From DAOUAT01 sp964551735 (GTDB taxonomy: Bacteria > Chloroflexota > Anaerolineae > CG2-30-64-16), in NCBI GenBank assembly GCA_964551735.1, contig CAZKEF010000015.1:62001-126000 (forward strand): a stretch of DNA of 64,000 bases, given 5' to 3'. A program made the position numbers and the translations under genes. Each line of letters starts with the position of its first letter. Position 1 is the stretch's first letter. This document shows, piece after piece, positions 57,857-64,000 of this stretch. The notes under the pieces are model-generated. The model saw only the letters and a list, made by a program, of their open reading frames with translations. It did not search any database and was not told the origin of the DNA.

Positions 57857-59008
57857 TCACTGGTTGTCGCCCAGGTGCACGATCTCGTCGGCTGCCAGGA
57901 TCGCGATCGTGGCGCCGGGGGCCGTCCGCCCTGCGGTGGTCAGGCGCTCGATCCAGCGTCCCGCCAGCCGTTGGACGTCGGTCGCCAGCAGGGCGCGCAG
58001 GCCGTGGTAGGCCGGCCTGGGGCTGCCGTCGGGGTTCAGCAGGCTGTAGCCGGCCATCTCGTCGGCCGCGGGCAGGCCCTGGCTCAGGTTCCACACTGTC
58101 GCCACTTGCACCCACGGCCATTCGAGCCGGATCCGGCGCCACGCGGCCGCCAGGTAGGCGGCCTGCTCGCCGGCCGAGACGGTTTGCCAGGCGTCCGCGC
58201 CCTGGCCGTCGGTGGTCCACCCCAGCTCGGTGATCCAGACGGGCGCCTCGATGCCGTCGTTCGCCGCCATGATCGCACGCAGGTCCAGCATCCGCGCCAG
58301 GTTCAAGCCATCGCCCGCCCCGCGCGGATCGCCGGGCGGGCGGCCGAACCCGTAGGCGTGCGCGCCCAGGACGTCGAAGCACGCGCCCGCGCCCGCCTCA
58401 TACATGGCCCCCAAGAACCGGCGGTCGTCGGCCGCGCCGCCGCCGCCGTTGGTCGGGGCCAACCCCGCGCTCACGACCGTGGCGCCGGGGTTGGCCGCTT
58501 TGATGGCCGCGTAGGCCCGGCACAGTAGCGCCGTGTAGGCCGCGGGATCCGGCGGCCGGCCCGCCCACTCCCGGCTCAGGTTGGGCTCGTTCCAGACGAT
58601 GTACGCCGCCACCTGGCCCCGGTAACGCCGGGCGACGGCTGCTACGAAGTTGTCATAAGCGTCAAGGTTGAAGGGCGAAATCCCGTTGTCCTCCGCCGGC
58701 CGCAGGGCCCAGTCAGGCGGATGGTCCAGCCGGGCGATCAACCCCAGGCCGTAGTAGCCGGCCGCCTGCACCGCGAAATCGGGCTGCTGCCAGTGCCATT
58801 CGCCGGCCGTCGGTTCGATGTCGCGCCACGGGAACACCTGGACGACGCGTTCATACCCGCCCTCGGCCGCCAGCCGGTAGATCGTGTCGTCGGCCTGCAG
58901 GATGTGGATCGCAGGCACGAGGCCGCGGCCGGTTTGCCCGGCGCCGGTTGCCGCGCCCAGGAGGAGCAGCGGCGCCAGCAGAACGATCCAACGCACTGCT
59001 CTGAGCAT
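57857..59008 (-). CDS. Secreted TIM-barrel glycoside hydrolase (clan GH-A), truncated by in-frame UGA
   Basis: 383 residues. ATG at 59008 begins a signal peptide (MLRAVRWIVLLAPLLLLGAA); a longer frame to 59104 would overlap the propeller gene. The clan GH-A barrel (about 35-370) has the acid/base Glu141 in YIVWNEPNL and the nucleophile Glu261 in VWITELGWTTDGQ, as in GH5/GH39-like enzymes. It probably cuts a plant or bacterial beta-glycan or glycoside. After GDNQ a TGA stops translation although the same frame continues with a coherent beta domain. The catalytic barrel itself appears complete, so activity may survive. Confidence 0.82.
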   Translation of the reverse strand: MLRAVRWIVLLAPLLLLGAATGAGQTGRGLVPAIHILQADDTIYRLAAEGGYERVVQVFPWRDIEPTAGEWHWQQPDFAVQAAGYYGLGLIARLDHPPDWALRPAEDNGISPFNLDAYDNFVAAVARRYRGQVAAYIVWNEPNLSREWAGRPPDPAAYTALLCRAYAAIKAANPGATVVSAGLAPTNGGGGAADDRRFLGAMYEAGAGACFDVLGAHAYGFGRPPGDPRGAGDGLNLARMLDLRAIMAANDGIEAPVWITELGWTTDGQGADAWQTVSAGEQAAYLAAAWRRIRLEWPWVQVATVWNLSQGLPAADEMAGYSLLNPDGSPRPAYHGLRALLATDVQRLAGRWIERLTTAGRTAPGATIAILAADEIVHLGDNQ

Positions 59009-59090
59009 ACCGACCACTGACCGCCAACCGCTGACCGCCGCCGCATTTTCACGGGCCGTAGCATCGCATGCGGCATGGGCATCTGCCCTG

Positions 59091-61094
59091 CTAATGAGCG
59101 CCATAGCCCACCCCCTGCCAGATGCCCCGGTCGCTGGCCACGTAGACCGCCTGCCCGTCGGGGCTGAACAGGATGTCGCGCACCGACGCGGCCGTCAGGC
59201 ATCCATCCCAGGCCGGCCGCCAGGTGGCCCCGCCGTCATCCGTCAGGTACAGCCCCATATGGCGCGTGCCGGCGAAGGCGATGCGGTCGTCGCTAGGGCT
59301 GACCGCTAGCGCGGTGACCGTGCGCCCGGCCAGGCCCATGCCCCAGCGACGCCAGGTCCGCCCGCCATCGGGGCTGCGCCAGAGCCCGTCGGTGGCGCCG
59401 GCGTAGAGCGTGGCCGGGTCGCGCGCGTCGGTCATGACCACGAAGACCGTGGGGGCAGCCCCAGGGAAGGGGAGCGGCTGCCAGGCCAGCCCCTCGGCAT
59501 CCCACCGGAACAGCGCGTCCTCGGCCCCGGCGTACAACTGGCCCGCAACGCTCCGGTGGATGGTGGCTACCGGGCGGACGTCGCCCAGGCCCTCCCACCG
59601 GGCGACCCAGTTCCGGCCGCCGTCATGGCTCTCGTGCACCCGGCCGAAGGCCACCCACGCGTGCAGGTGGTCGGGGTCGGCCGGGTCAACGGCCAGGCCA
59701 GCGATGCCAGCGCTGCTCAGCTCAGACACGACTTCGGCCCAGGTCTGGCCACCATCGGCGCTGCGGAACAGGCCGCCGGAGCAGCCGGCATAGGAGGCAT
59801 GGGATGTGGCCGATGGGCGGGGTGCGGCGTAGGGGTGGGGAGACCCCGCCCCTACGGCCAGTGACAGCACCGGCCGGCCTTGCAGGTCGGGGACCGCCGA
59901 CCATGTTGCGCTGCCTGGGGCTTTTCGGTAGAGGCCGGAACGTGTGCCGGCCAGCAGGCTGCCCGCAGCGTCCCAGGCGAGCACGTTGACGTCGGGATAG
60001 CCCAGGCCGTCGCTGCGTCGCTGCCAGCTCTGCCCGCGGTCACTGCTGGCATAGAGGCCATCCCAGGCCGCGGCATAGACCATGGCCGGATCGGCCGGTG
60101 AGACGGCCAGGTCGAGGATCTTGTCGCCCGGCCGCAGCCCTGCGTCGCGCACCGCCCACGTGCCGCCGCCGTCGGCCGAGCGGGCGACCTGCCCCGTCAG
60201 CGCCGCGTACACGCTGCCGTCGGCGCCAACTGTGAAGGCGTGGATGCGCCCCTCCAGATCGGCGATGGGCCGCCAGGTCACGCCGCCGTCGGCTGACCGG
60301 TAGGCGCGTTCTGTCGTGCTGGCATAGGCCGCGCCGCCCGGCCGCGGGTCAAGCAGCACGGCCGAGACATAAGCCTGGGCCAGCGCCTGGTCCGCCTCAG
60401 GTGGGCCGCCGGCCGCGGGCGCCCAGGTCGCGCCGCCATCGCGGCTGACCCACGGCCCCGCCCCCGCCGTGCCGACCAGCAGGGTGCGGCCGTCGGCCGA
60501 GACGGCGATAGCCAGGGCTGCTGGTCCTGCCTGCCCCGCAGCCAGGGGGACCGACTGCCAGTTGTCCGCATCGTTGGACCGGAACAAGCCGTCCGCGGCG
60601 GCTGCGTAAAGCTGGCCCTCATCGTCCTCGGCCAGCGCGTAGACGACGTGCTCGCGCAGTCCGGCCGGCTGCCAGGCCGCGCTCGTTCGCCGGCGGGTGT
60701 AGAGGCCCGCGCGCGCGGCGACCCACCACCGGCCGCGGACGGCGTCCCAATGCACCGCGTAGACAGGGCTGCCCCCGAGGCCCGCGTCGTCTGCGATCCA
60801 CGAGCGCCCGCCGTCGTCGGAGCGCCACAGGCCGGGCGGCTCGTATGTGCCCGCGTAGAGCATGGCCGGGTTGTTCGGCTGCATGGCCACGGTCACAGCC
60901 ATCGCGTAGGCGGGCAGGCCTTGCACATACGGCTGCCATGCGAAAGCGCTGCCGGCGTCCACGCTGATGCCCTGACTACCGGCCATAAAGTGCGGCGCGG
61001 CGGGGAGCAGGGGCCAGGCCAACAGCAAACTTGTCGCTGCAAGGAGTGCACCCGCGGCGAGAAACAGGCGCTTACGTACTATTTCTCGTGCCAT
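59091..61094 (-). CDS. Exported YCF48/BNR-type beta-propeller protein
   Basis: A 667-residue protein. ATG at 61094 follows AGGAGG and begins a membrane/signal segment (RLFLAAGALLAATSLLLAWPLLP). The rest is about twelve Asp-box-like units: S-x-D-G-G-x-T/S-W (SDDGGRSW, SRDGGATW, SADGGVTW, SADGGGTW, SSDRGQSW, SHDGGRNW, SPDGGRTW, TDDGGATW) each followed by a VTALAVxPxxP strand. This is the sortilin/YCF48-like propeller architecture, in this phylum usually extracellular and of unknown ligand. One repeat carries a GTAGGGGTGGGGAGACCCC insertion. The truncated glycosidase follows 82 bases downstream, perhaps in one transcript. Confidence 0.88.
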   Translation of the reverse strand: MAREIVRKRLFLAAGALLAATSLLLAWPLLPAAPHFMAGSQGISVDAGSAFAWQPYVQGLPAYAMAVTVAMQPNNPAMLYAGTYEPPGLWRSDDGGRSWIADDAGLGGSPVYAVHWDAVRGRWWVAARAGLYTRRRTSAAWQPAGLREHVVYALAEDDEGQLYAAAADGLFRSNDADNWQSVPLAAGQAGPAALAIAVSADGRTLLVGTAGAGPWVSRDGGATWAPAAGGPPEADQALAQAYVSAVLLDPRPGGAAYASTTERAYRSADGGVTWRPIADLEGRIHAFTVGADGSVYAALTGQVARSADGGGTWAVRDAGLRPGDKILDLAVSPADPAMVYAAAWDGLYASSDRGQSWQRRSDGLGYPDVNVLAWDAAGSLLAGTRSGLYRKAPGSATWSAVPDLQGRPVLSLAVGAGSPHPYAAPRPSATSHASYAGCSGGLFRSADGGQTWAEVVSELSSAGIAGLAVDPADPDHLHAWVAFGRVHESHDGGRNWVARWEGLGDVRPVATIHRSVAGQLYAGAEDALFRWDAEGLAWQPLPFPGAAPTVFVVMTDARDPATLYAGATDGLWRSPDGGRTWRRWGMGLAGRTVTALAVSPSDDRIAFAGTRHMGLYLTDDGGATWRPAWDGCLTAASVRDILFSPDGQAVYVASDRGIWQGVGYGAH
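59815..59865. repeat. In-frame GGGGCGGGGTCTCCCCxCCCC palindrome in the propeller gene
   Basis: GTAGGGGTGGGGAGACCCCGCCCCTAC is nearly palindromic. It codes for part of SPHPYAAPRPSATSHASYAG, which lengthens one loop of a propeller unit between SLAVGAG and GGLFRSADGG. Confidence 0.78.
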
Positions 61095-61266
61095 GGCGGA
61101 CCTCCTTGGTGTCACGTACTGCTTCGGGACGGCGGCCATGTCGCGGGCGACACAAGCGGGGGTGAAAAGTCAGTGGTCCACGTTCATCCGCGCCCGTCCG
61201 CGTATCGTTTTCAGATCAGGTTCACGCAGGGCTGCATGGATAGGGCCACCAGATCCTGCTGGACTA

Positions 61267-61295
61267 ATGATATCATCATGTGTGCGAGAAGTCAA
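61267..61295 (-). promoter_or_regulatory. Promoter for the propeller gene
   Basis: On the minus strand TTGACT (61295-61290), 17 bases, then TATCAT (61272-61267). It is about 170 bases before the propeller start. Confidence 0.65.
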
Positions 61296-61345
61296 TAAGT
61301 AAATTATGTCTGAATAACGATTGTAACATTTTCAAAACAATATAC

Positions 61346-61374
61346 TTGACAACTGATGGATCAACTGCTAAGAT
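61346..61374 (+). promoter_or_regulatory. Promoter for the XRE-cupin regulator
   Basis: TTGACA (61346-61351), 17 bases, then TAAGAT (61369-61374), about 70 bases before the start codon. TCATGTG and ATTGAATTC stretches follow, but no clear operator symmetry is visible. Confidence 0.8.
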
Positions 61375-61443
61375 CCGCGTGTTTCATGTGGTTATGACTC
61401 GTGACTCATTGAATTCCTGGCACTGACGATCAAGAGGACTGAT

Positions 61444-62073
61444 ATGGCGGATAACCTGGCTCAAAACGGGAGACCGCAGCGCCTCGGCTCCCGGTTGCGC
61501 GCGCTTCGACAGGAGCGAGATCTCTCGCAGCGGGCGTTGGCAGAGCGCTCCGGCCTATCTCCCAATGCGATCTCCCTGATCGAGCGAGACGAGATCTCGC
61601 CCAGCGTCGCCACCCTGCAGCGGCTGGCCGGCGCGCTGGGCGTCAAGATGAGCTATTTCTTTGATGAGACGACCCAGGCGAGGGTGTTGCACGTGCGGTC
61701 CGGCCAGCGGCCGGTGATTCGGGCCACAGGTCTGAGCATTGAGGGGTTGGGCGCGCGCCTGGCCGGCCAACAGATGGAGCCCTTCCTCGTCGTGTTAGCC
61801 CCCCGTGCCGAGATGGGCATGGGGCAGGTCGGGCACGCGGGGCATGAGTTCGTCTGCTGCCTGGCAGGGCGTGTGCAGTACGAGATTGACGGCATCAGCT
61901 ACCTGTTGGCCGCGGGCGACGTCCTGCTGTTCGAGGCGGACCTGCTTCACCGCTGGGGCAACCCCGGCGACGAGGAGGCGCGCTTGCTGTTGGTGCTGCA
62001 GGCAGCAGCCGGGGCGCAAGAGCCCGCGCGGCGGCACTTTGCCGATTATCCCTCGGTAACTTACATGGGGTGA
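61444..62073 (+). CDS. XRE-family transcriptional regulator with cupin sensor domain
   Basis: A 209-residue protein. Residues about 16-70 are the HTH domain (LRALRQERDLSQRALAERSGLSPNAISLIERDEISPS read in part: SQRALAERSGLSPNAISLIE). Residues about 110-190 are a cupin (GHAGHEFVCCLAGRVQYEIDG, LAAGDVLLFEADLLHRWGNPG), with His residues that could bind a metal or ligand. This is the PuuR/SutR-like architecture, which usually controls a neighbouring metabolic or transport operon. AGAGGA lies before the ATG. Its 3' end overlaps the convergent CHAT gene by 13 bases. Its targets may include the divergent propeller-glycosidase unit, by position only. Confidence 0.9.
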   Translation: MADNLAQNGRPQRLGSRLRALRQERDLSQRALAERSGLSPNAISLIERDEISPSVATLQRLAGALGVKMSYFFDETTQARVLHVRSGQRPVIRATGLSIEGLGARLAGQQMEPFLVVLAPRAEMGMGQVGHAGHEFVCCLAGRVQYEIDGISYLLAAGDVLLFEADLLHRWGNPGDEEARLLLVLQAAAGAQEPARRHFADYPSVTYMG

Positions 62074-63923
62074 TCGTGCCGACTGCCGCCCGTGCCCCTG
62101 CCCCACACCACCCGCGCGTTGGGGTGCGCGTAGACGCTGTAGGCCAGCCAGGTGGGATCGCCAGGCTTGAGCGCACGCAGATGGTCGCGCGCGGCCCAGG
62201 CCGCCTTGCCGATCGTCTCGCCGGCCTCGATGGCATCGTAGAAGACTCGGGCGAACGCGCCTGCCAACGCGTCATCCACCGCCCACTGGGGCGCGACGAA
62301 GGCGCCGCAGCGCGCGCTGCCTACCACCTTCGCGGCCCAGCCGCCCAGCCCGGCCAGCGCCCAGCCGCCCCCGCCAACACGGCACGCGCTCCAAAATACC
62401 AACGGACGCGCCCGGCGGATGCGTTCCTGCCGCGCGCCGTGAATATCCGTGGGACGCAGCCGGCCGTCAGGGAGCGCCAGGGGCGCCTCGTTGGGGGTTT
62501 CGGGCGCCAGGTGTCCGTGTCCCACGAAATGCCACAGGTCGAACCGGCCATCGTCCAGCAGCGCCTCGACCGCAGCCAGGGTCGGCGGGTCTGGGCAGAT
62601 CATATCCACCCCGTGGCGCTCAGCCCGCTCCCGTAGATATTGCCGTTCTTCGGCTGCATGACACAAAGCCGCCATGTTGGGCACCGCTCCGGCCTCCACG
62701 CAAGCCAGGCGGCGCACGATGATCTCGCCCGCACCGCACCCATCGCCGGCCAGCCAGCGCGTGATCTGAAAATGCGCGCAGAAGAACTCGTCAATGATCC
62801 GGTCGGGGTCGCTGGCATCGTAGGGGCGCACCATTTCCCACGGGATCCAGGGCTCATCGGTGGTGACCTGCAGCGTCCGGACGCGGTCCCAACTTCGCAG
62901 CAGGGCGCGGCGCAGCTCCGCGGGGAAGAGGCTTTCCCACATTTCGTGCCCCATGCCGGCCAGGCGGTCTTCGATCTGCGCCGGGGTGAGCTGCGCGCCG
63001 CCGACGTCGTACCCTTTCTGCAGGGTTTCCAGGGTGTCTCGCAAGTGGGACTGGTAGGCCAGTGCAGAAGCATAGCCAGGGAGGGTCACCTCGGGGAACG
63101 CCTGGTAGTGATGGGGGGCCGCGCCGCTGGGCGAATGCAGGATGTAGCCCAGGGCGATCCCGCCGTCCCGCGGGATGACGGTGACGCGCAGATCCAGGTC
63201 CGGTGGCCGGACGCCGGCGCTGGCGAAACCCACCGCGGCGGTGACCTCTTGCGCCGGCGCCTCGGTCGCCTCGGCCTCCGTGACTTCGATGGCCAAGGCT
63301 GCAGTGCCCACCACCATGCCCGCCTGGCGGAAATCCAGCCGCAGCGCCTTGACGCCAGCGCGCCGGCCCGTAACGTAGAAGACGACCGGCTCTGAGTCGC
63401 GATCCGGGAGCACCTCCAGCGGCTTGACCGCCGTGCCGGCGACCTCGAAATCGGCCGGGGAGGCCTGGAGATGGACCTCCAGCGCGCCGACCGCCACGTG
63501 CAGCGCTTCGGCGAGCGCGCTGTCGGGGGTGGGTGTGCGGGTCAAGCCCACCGTGATGACTCCGCGGCGGCCCAACGCCAGGCGTGATGGCGCGGTGATG
63601 TCGGTGTAGCGGGTAACCAGGGCGGGCGTTGGCTCCGATGTCGCTGTGCTTTCCGGCCACCAGTCTGTGTGGTACCGGATGCTCGCCTGGGCTTGTGCCA
63701 GGTCAGCCACGCTGTCGATCAGCCGCTGGTGCGCGGCCGGGTAGGACGCGAAGAGATCCAGGATCTGGGCGTTGATCACGGATTCGCGGCCGGGATCCCG
63801 CGCCAACTGCGCCAACAGTGCATCGAGCCGGGCCTCGAATGCCGGCCAATCGTCGCCCACCAGCGCCGGCAGCTCGGGCCGCACGCGCTCGATGGCCCGT
63901 GCCAGGAAAAGCCATGTAGTCAT
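62061..63923 (-). CDS. CHAT-domain (caspase-like) protease with N-terminal helical and beta domains
   Basis: A 620-residue cytosolic protein. The C-terminal CHAT domain (about 360-600) has the catalytic dyad: His in DLWHFVGHGHLAPE and Cys in VFWSACRVGG, with EPWIPWEMVRP and GAFVAPQWAVDDALAGAF as further family marks. Residues 1-95 are helical (VRPELPALVGDDWPAFEARL, SYPAAHQRLIDSV) and resemble effector-associated adaptor domains of bacterial conflict proteins. Residues about 110-215 are a beta-sandwich-like domain (DSEPVVFYVTGRRAGVKALR). This fits an effector protease activated by a partner through the adaptor domain. The partner may lie past the window edge. GGGGG precedes the ATG. Confidence 0.85.
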   Translation of the reverse strand: MTTWLFLARAIERVRPELPALVGDDWPAFEARLDALLAQLARDPGRESVINAQILDLFASYPAAHQRLIDSVADLAQAQASIRYHTDWWPESTATSEPTPALVTRYTDITAPSRLALGRRGVITVGLTRTPTPDSALAEALHVAVGALEVHLQASPADFEVAGTAVKPLEVLPDRDSEPVVFYVTGRRAGVKALRLDFRQAGMVVGTAALAIEVTEAEATEAPAQEVTAAVGFASAGVRPPDLDLRVTVIPRDGGIALGYILHSPSGAAPHHYQAFPEVTLPGYASALAYQSHLRDTLETLQKGYDVGGAQLTPAQIEDRLAGMGHEMWESLFPAELRRALLRSWDRVRTLQVTTDEPWIPWEMVRPYDASDPDRIIDEFFCAHFQITRWLAGDGCGAGEIIVRRLACVEAGAVPNMAALCHAAEERQYLRERAERHGVDMICPDPPTLAAVEALLDDGRFDLWHFVGHGHLAPETPNEAPLALPDGRLRPTDIHGARQERIRRARPLVFWSACRVGGGGWALAGLGGWAAKVVGSARCGAFVAPQWAVDDALAGAFARVFYDAIEAGETIGKAAWAARDHLRALKPGDPTWLAYSVYAHPNARVVWGRGTGGSRHDHPM

Positions 63924-63947
63924 GTTGGTCCCCCTTCGAAAATGCCA

Positions 63948-63974
63948 GTCATCCTGAGCGCGTCGAAGGATGAC
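63948..63974. repeat. GTCATCC...GGATGAC palindrome upstream of the CHAT gene
   Basis: GTCATCCTGAGCGCGTCGAAGGATGAC has 7-bp inverted ends and the CTGAGCG core of the elements at 23290, 42734 and 47006. It is a minimal member of that family, 25 bases upstream of the CHAT start. Confidence 0.65.
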
Positions 63975-64000
63975 GCTTTGCCAGAAGCCGCACCGTTATA

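Larger units (their letters stand above)
61095..61443. promoter_or_regulatory. Divergent AT-richer intergenic region with two promoters
   Basis: The region separates the propeller gene (minus) and the XRE-cupin gene (plus). Base composition is clearly richer in A and T between 61260 and 61380 than elsewhere. A promoter for each direction is listed separately; their -10/-35 boxes lie within 110 bases of each other, so one bound regulator could affect both. No gene is seen. Confidence 0.6.

Noticed and set aside
57857..57859. Reassignment of UGA to Trp (alternative genetic code) as the reason for the split glycosidase
   Set aside because: TGA ends many genes here, including the precise ATGA/GTGA overlaps at 33697, 49531, 41566 and 20383, so the standard code applies.
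3..63974. Prophage, integrative element or insertion sequence
   Set aside because: No integrase, transposase, recombinase, phage structural gene or tRNA attachment site is visible; only small non-coding repeats are present.

Overview
The window is about 64 kb of GC-rich bacterial chromosome. It holds 48 protein genes, including one truncated by the window edge, one 20-codon leader ORF and one interrupted by a stop codon. I see no rRNA, tRNA, CRISPR array, transposase or phage gene. The mix of genes suggests an uncultured member of the Chloroflexota (Anaerolineae/Caldilineae-like): YCF48/BNR propellers, GAF-rich histidine kinase, FHA-TPR protein, malectin-tailed subtilase, cellulase-like glycosidase, NAD-linked formate dehydrogenase, CHAT protein, and many short palindromic repeats inside genes. 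This placement is inference from gene content, not from a marker gene.

Layout. 1-3.2 kb: a helix-hairpin-helix protein (truncated by the window), a DUF937-like glycine-rich repeat protein and a cytosolic trypsin-like protease, closed by a strong terminator. 3.3-5.2 kb: a CBS / ABM monooxygenase / iron alcohol dehydrogenase operon with a near-consensus promoter. 5.2-9.3 kb: a DnaE-type polymerase carrying four insertions, behind a nucleotidyltransferase plus a 60-residue partner. 9.4-13.7 kb: hydantoinase/oxoprolinase A and B. 13.7-19.4 kb: MoaD-like protein with a BNR propeller, 3-methyladenine glycosylase, and a 1232-residue FHA-TPR membrane protein. 19.4-20.8 kb: a YgbA-type cysteine protein and an aminoglycoside-phosphotransferase-like kinase. 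21-27 kb: NAD-dependent formate dehydrogenase (NuoE-NuoF fusion, Fe-S subunit, molybdenum subunit) with a RarD permease inside the operon. 27-38.7 kb: asparaginase, a small membrane protein, a secreted subtilase, a histidine kinase/response regulator pair, a secreted M28 peptidase and a lipoate ligase. 38.9-43.2 kb: SlyD, oligoendopeptidase F, HicBA, RNA 3'-phosphate cyclase. 43.2-47.5 kb: a heterodimeric ABC exporter behind an apparent leader-peptide attenuator. 47.6-53.7 kb: MltG, acyltransferase, MFS transporter and class A penicillin-binding protein. 53.8-57.4 kb: phosphofructokinase, metallo-hydrolase, tandem universal stress protein, His-rich protein and CooT-like protein. 57.4-64 kb: a glycosidase broken by an in-frame UGA, a large propeller protein, an XRE-cupin regulator and a CHAT protease.

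Two things stand out. First, upstream of the ABC exporter the minus strand reads in order: a TTGACA-17-TATAAA promoter, a Shine-Dalgarno site, a 20-codon ORF with a K-R-R-A-R run, a possible antiterminator arm just after the stop codon, and a rho-independent terminator. This is the architecture of ribosome-mediated attenuation. Second, short palindromic or tract-like repeats have entered at least seven otherwise conserved genes (dnaE, hyuA, hyuB, nuoEF, rtcA, a propeller gene and others) without breaking the frame. The same families occur in the intergenic gaps.

Limits: all family calls come from reading motifs by eye. No database, alignment or folding program was run. Start codons were chosen from ribosome binding sites and family N-termini.
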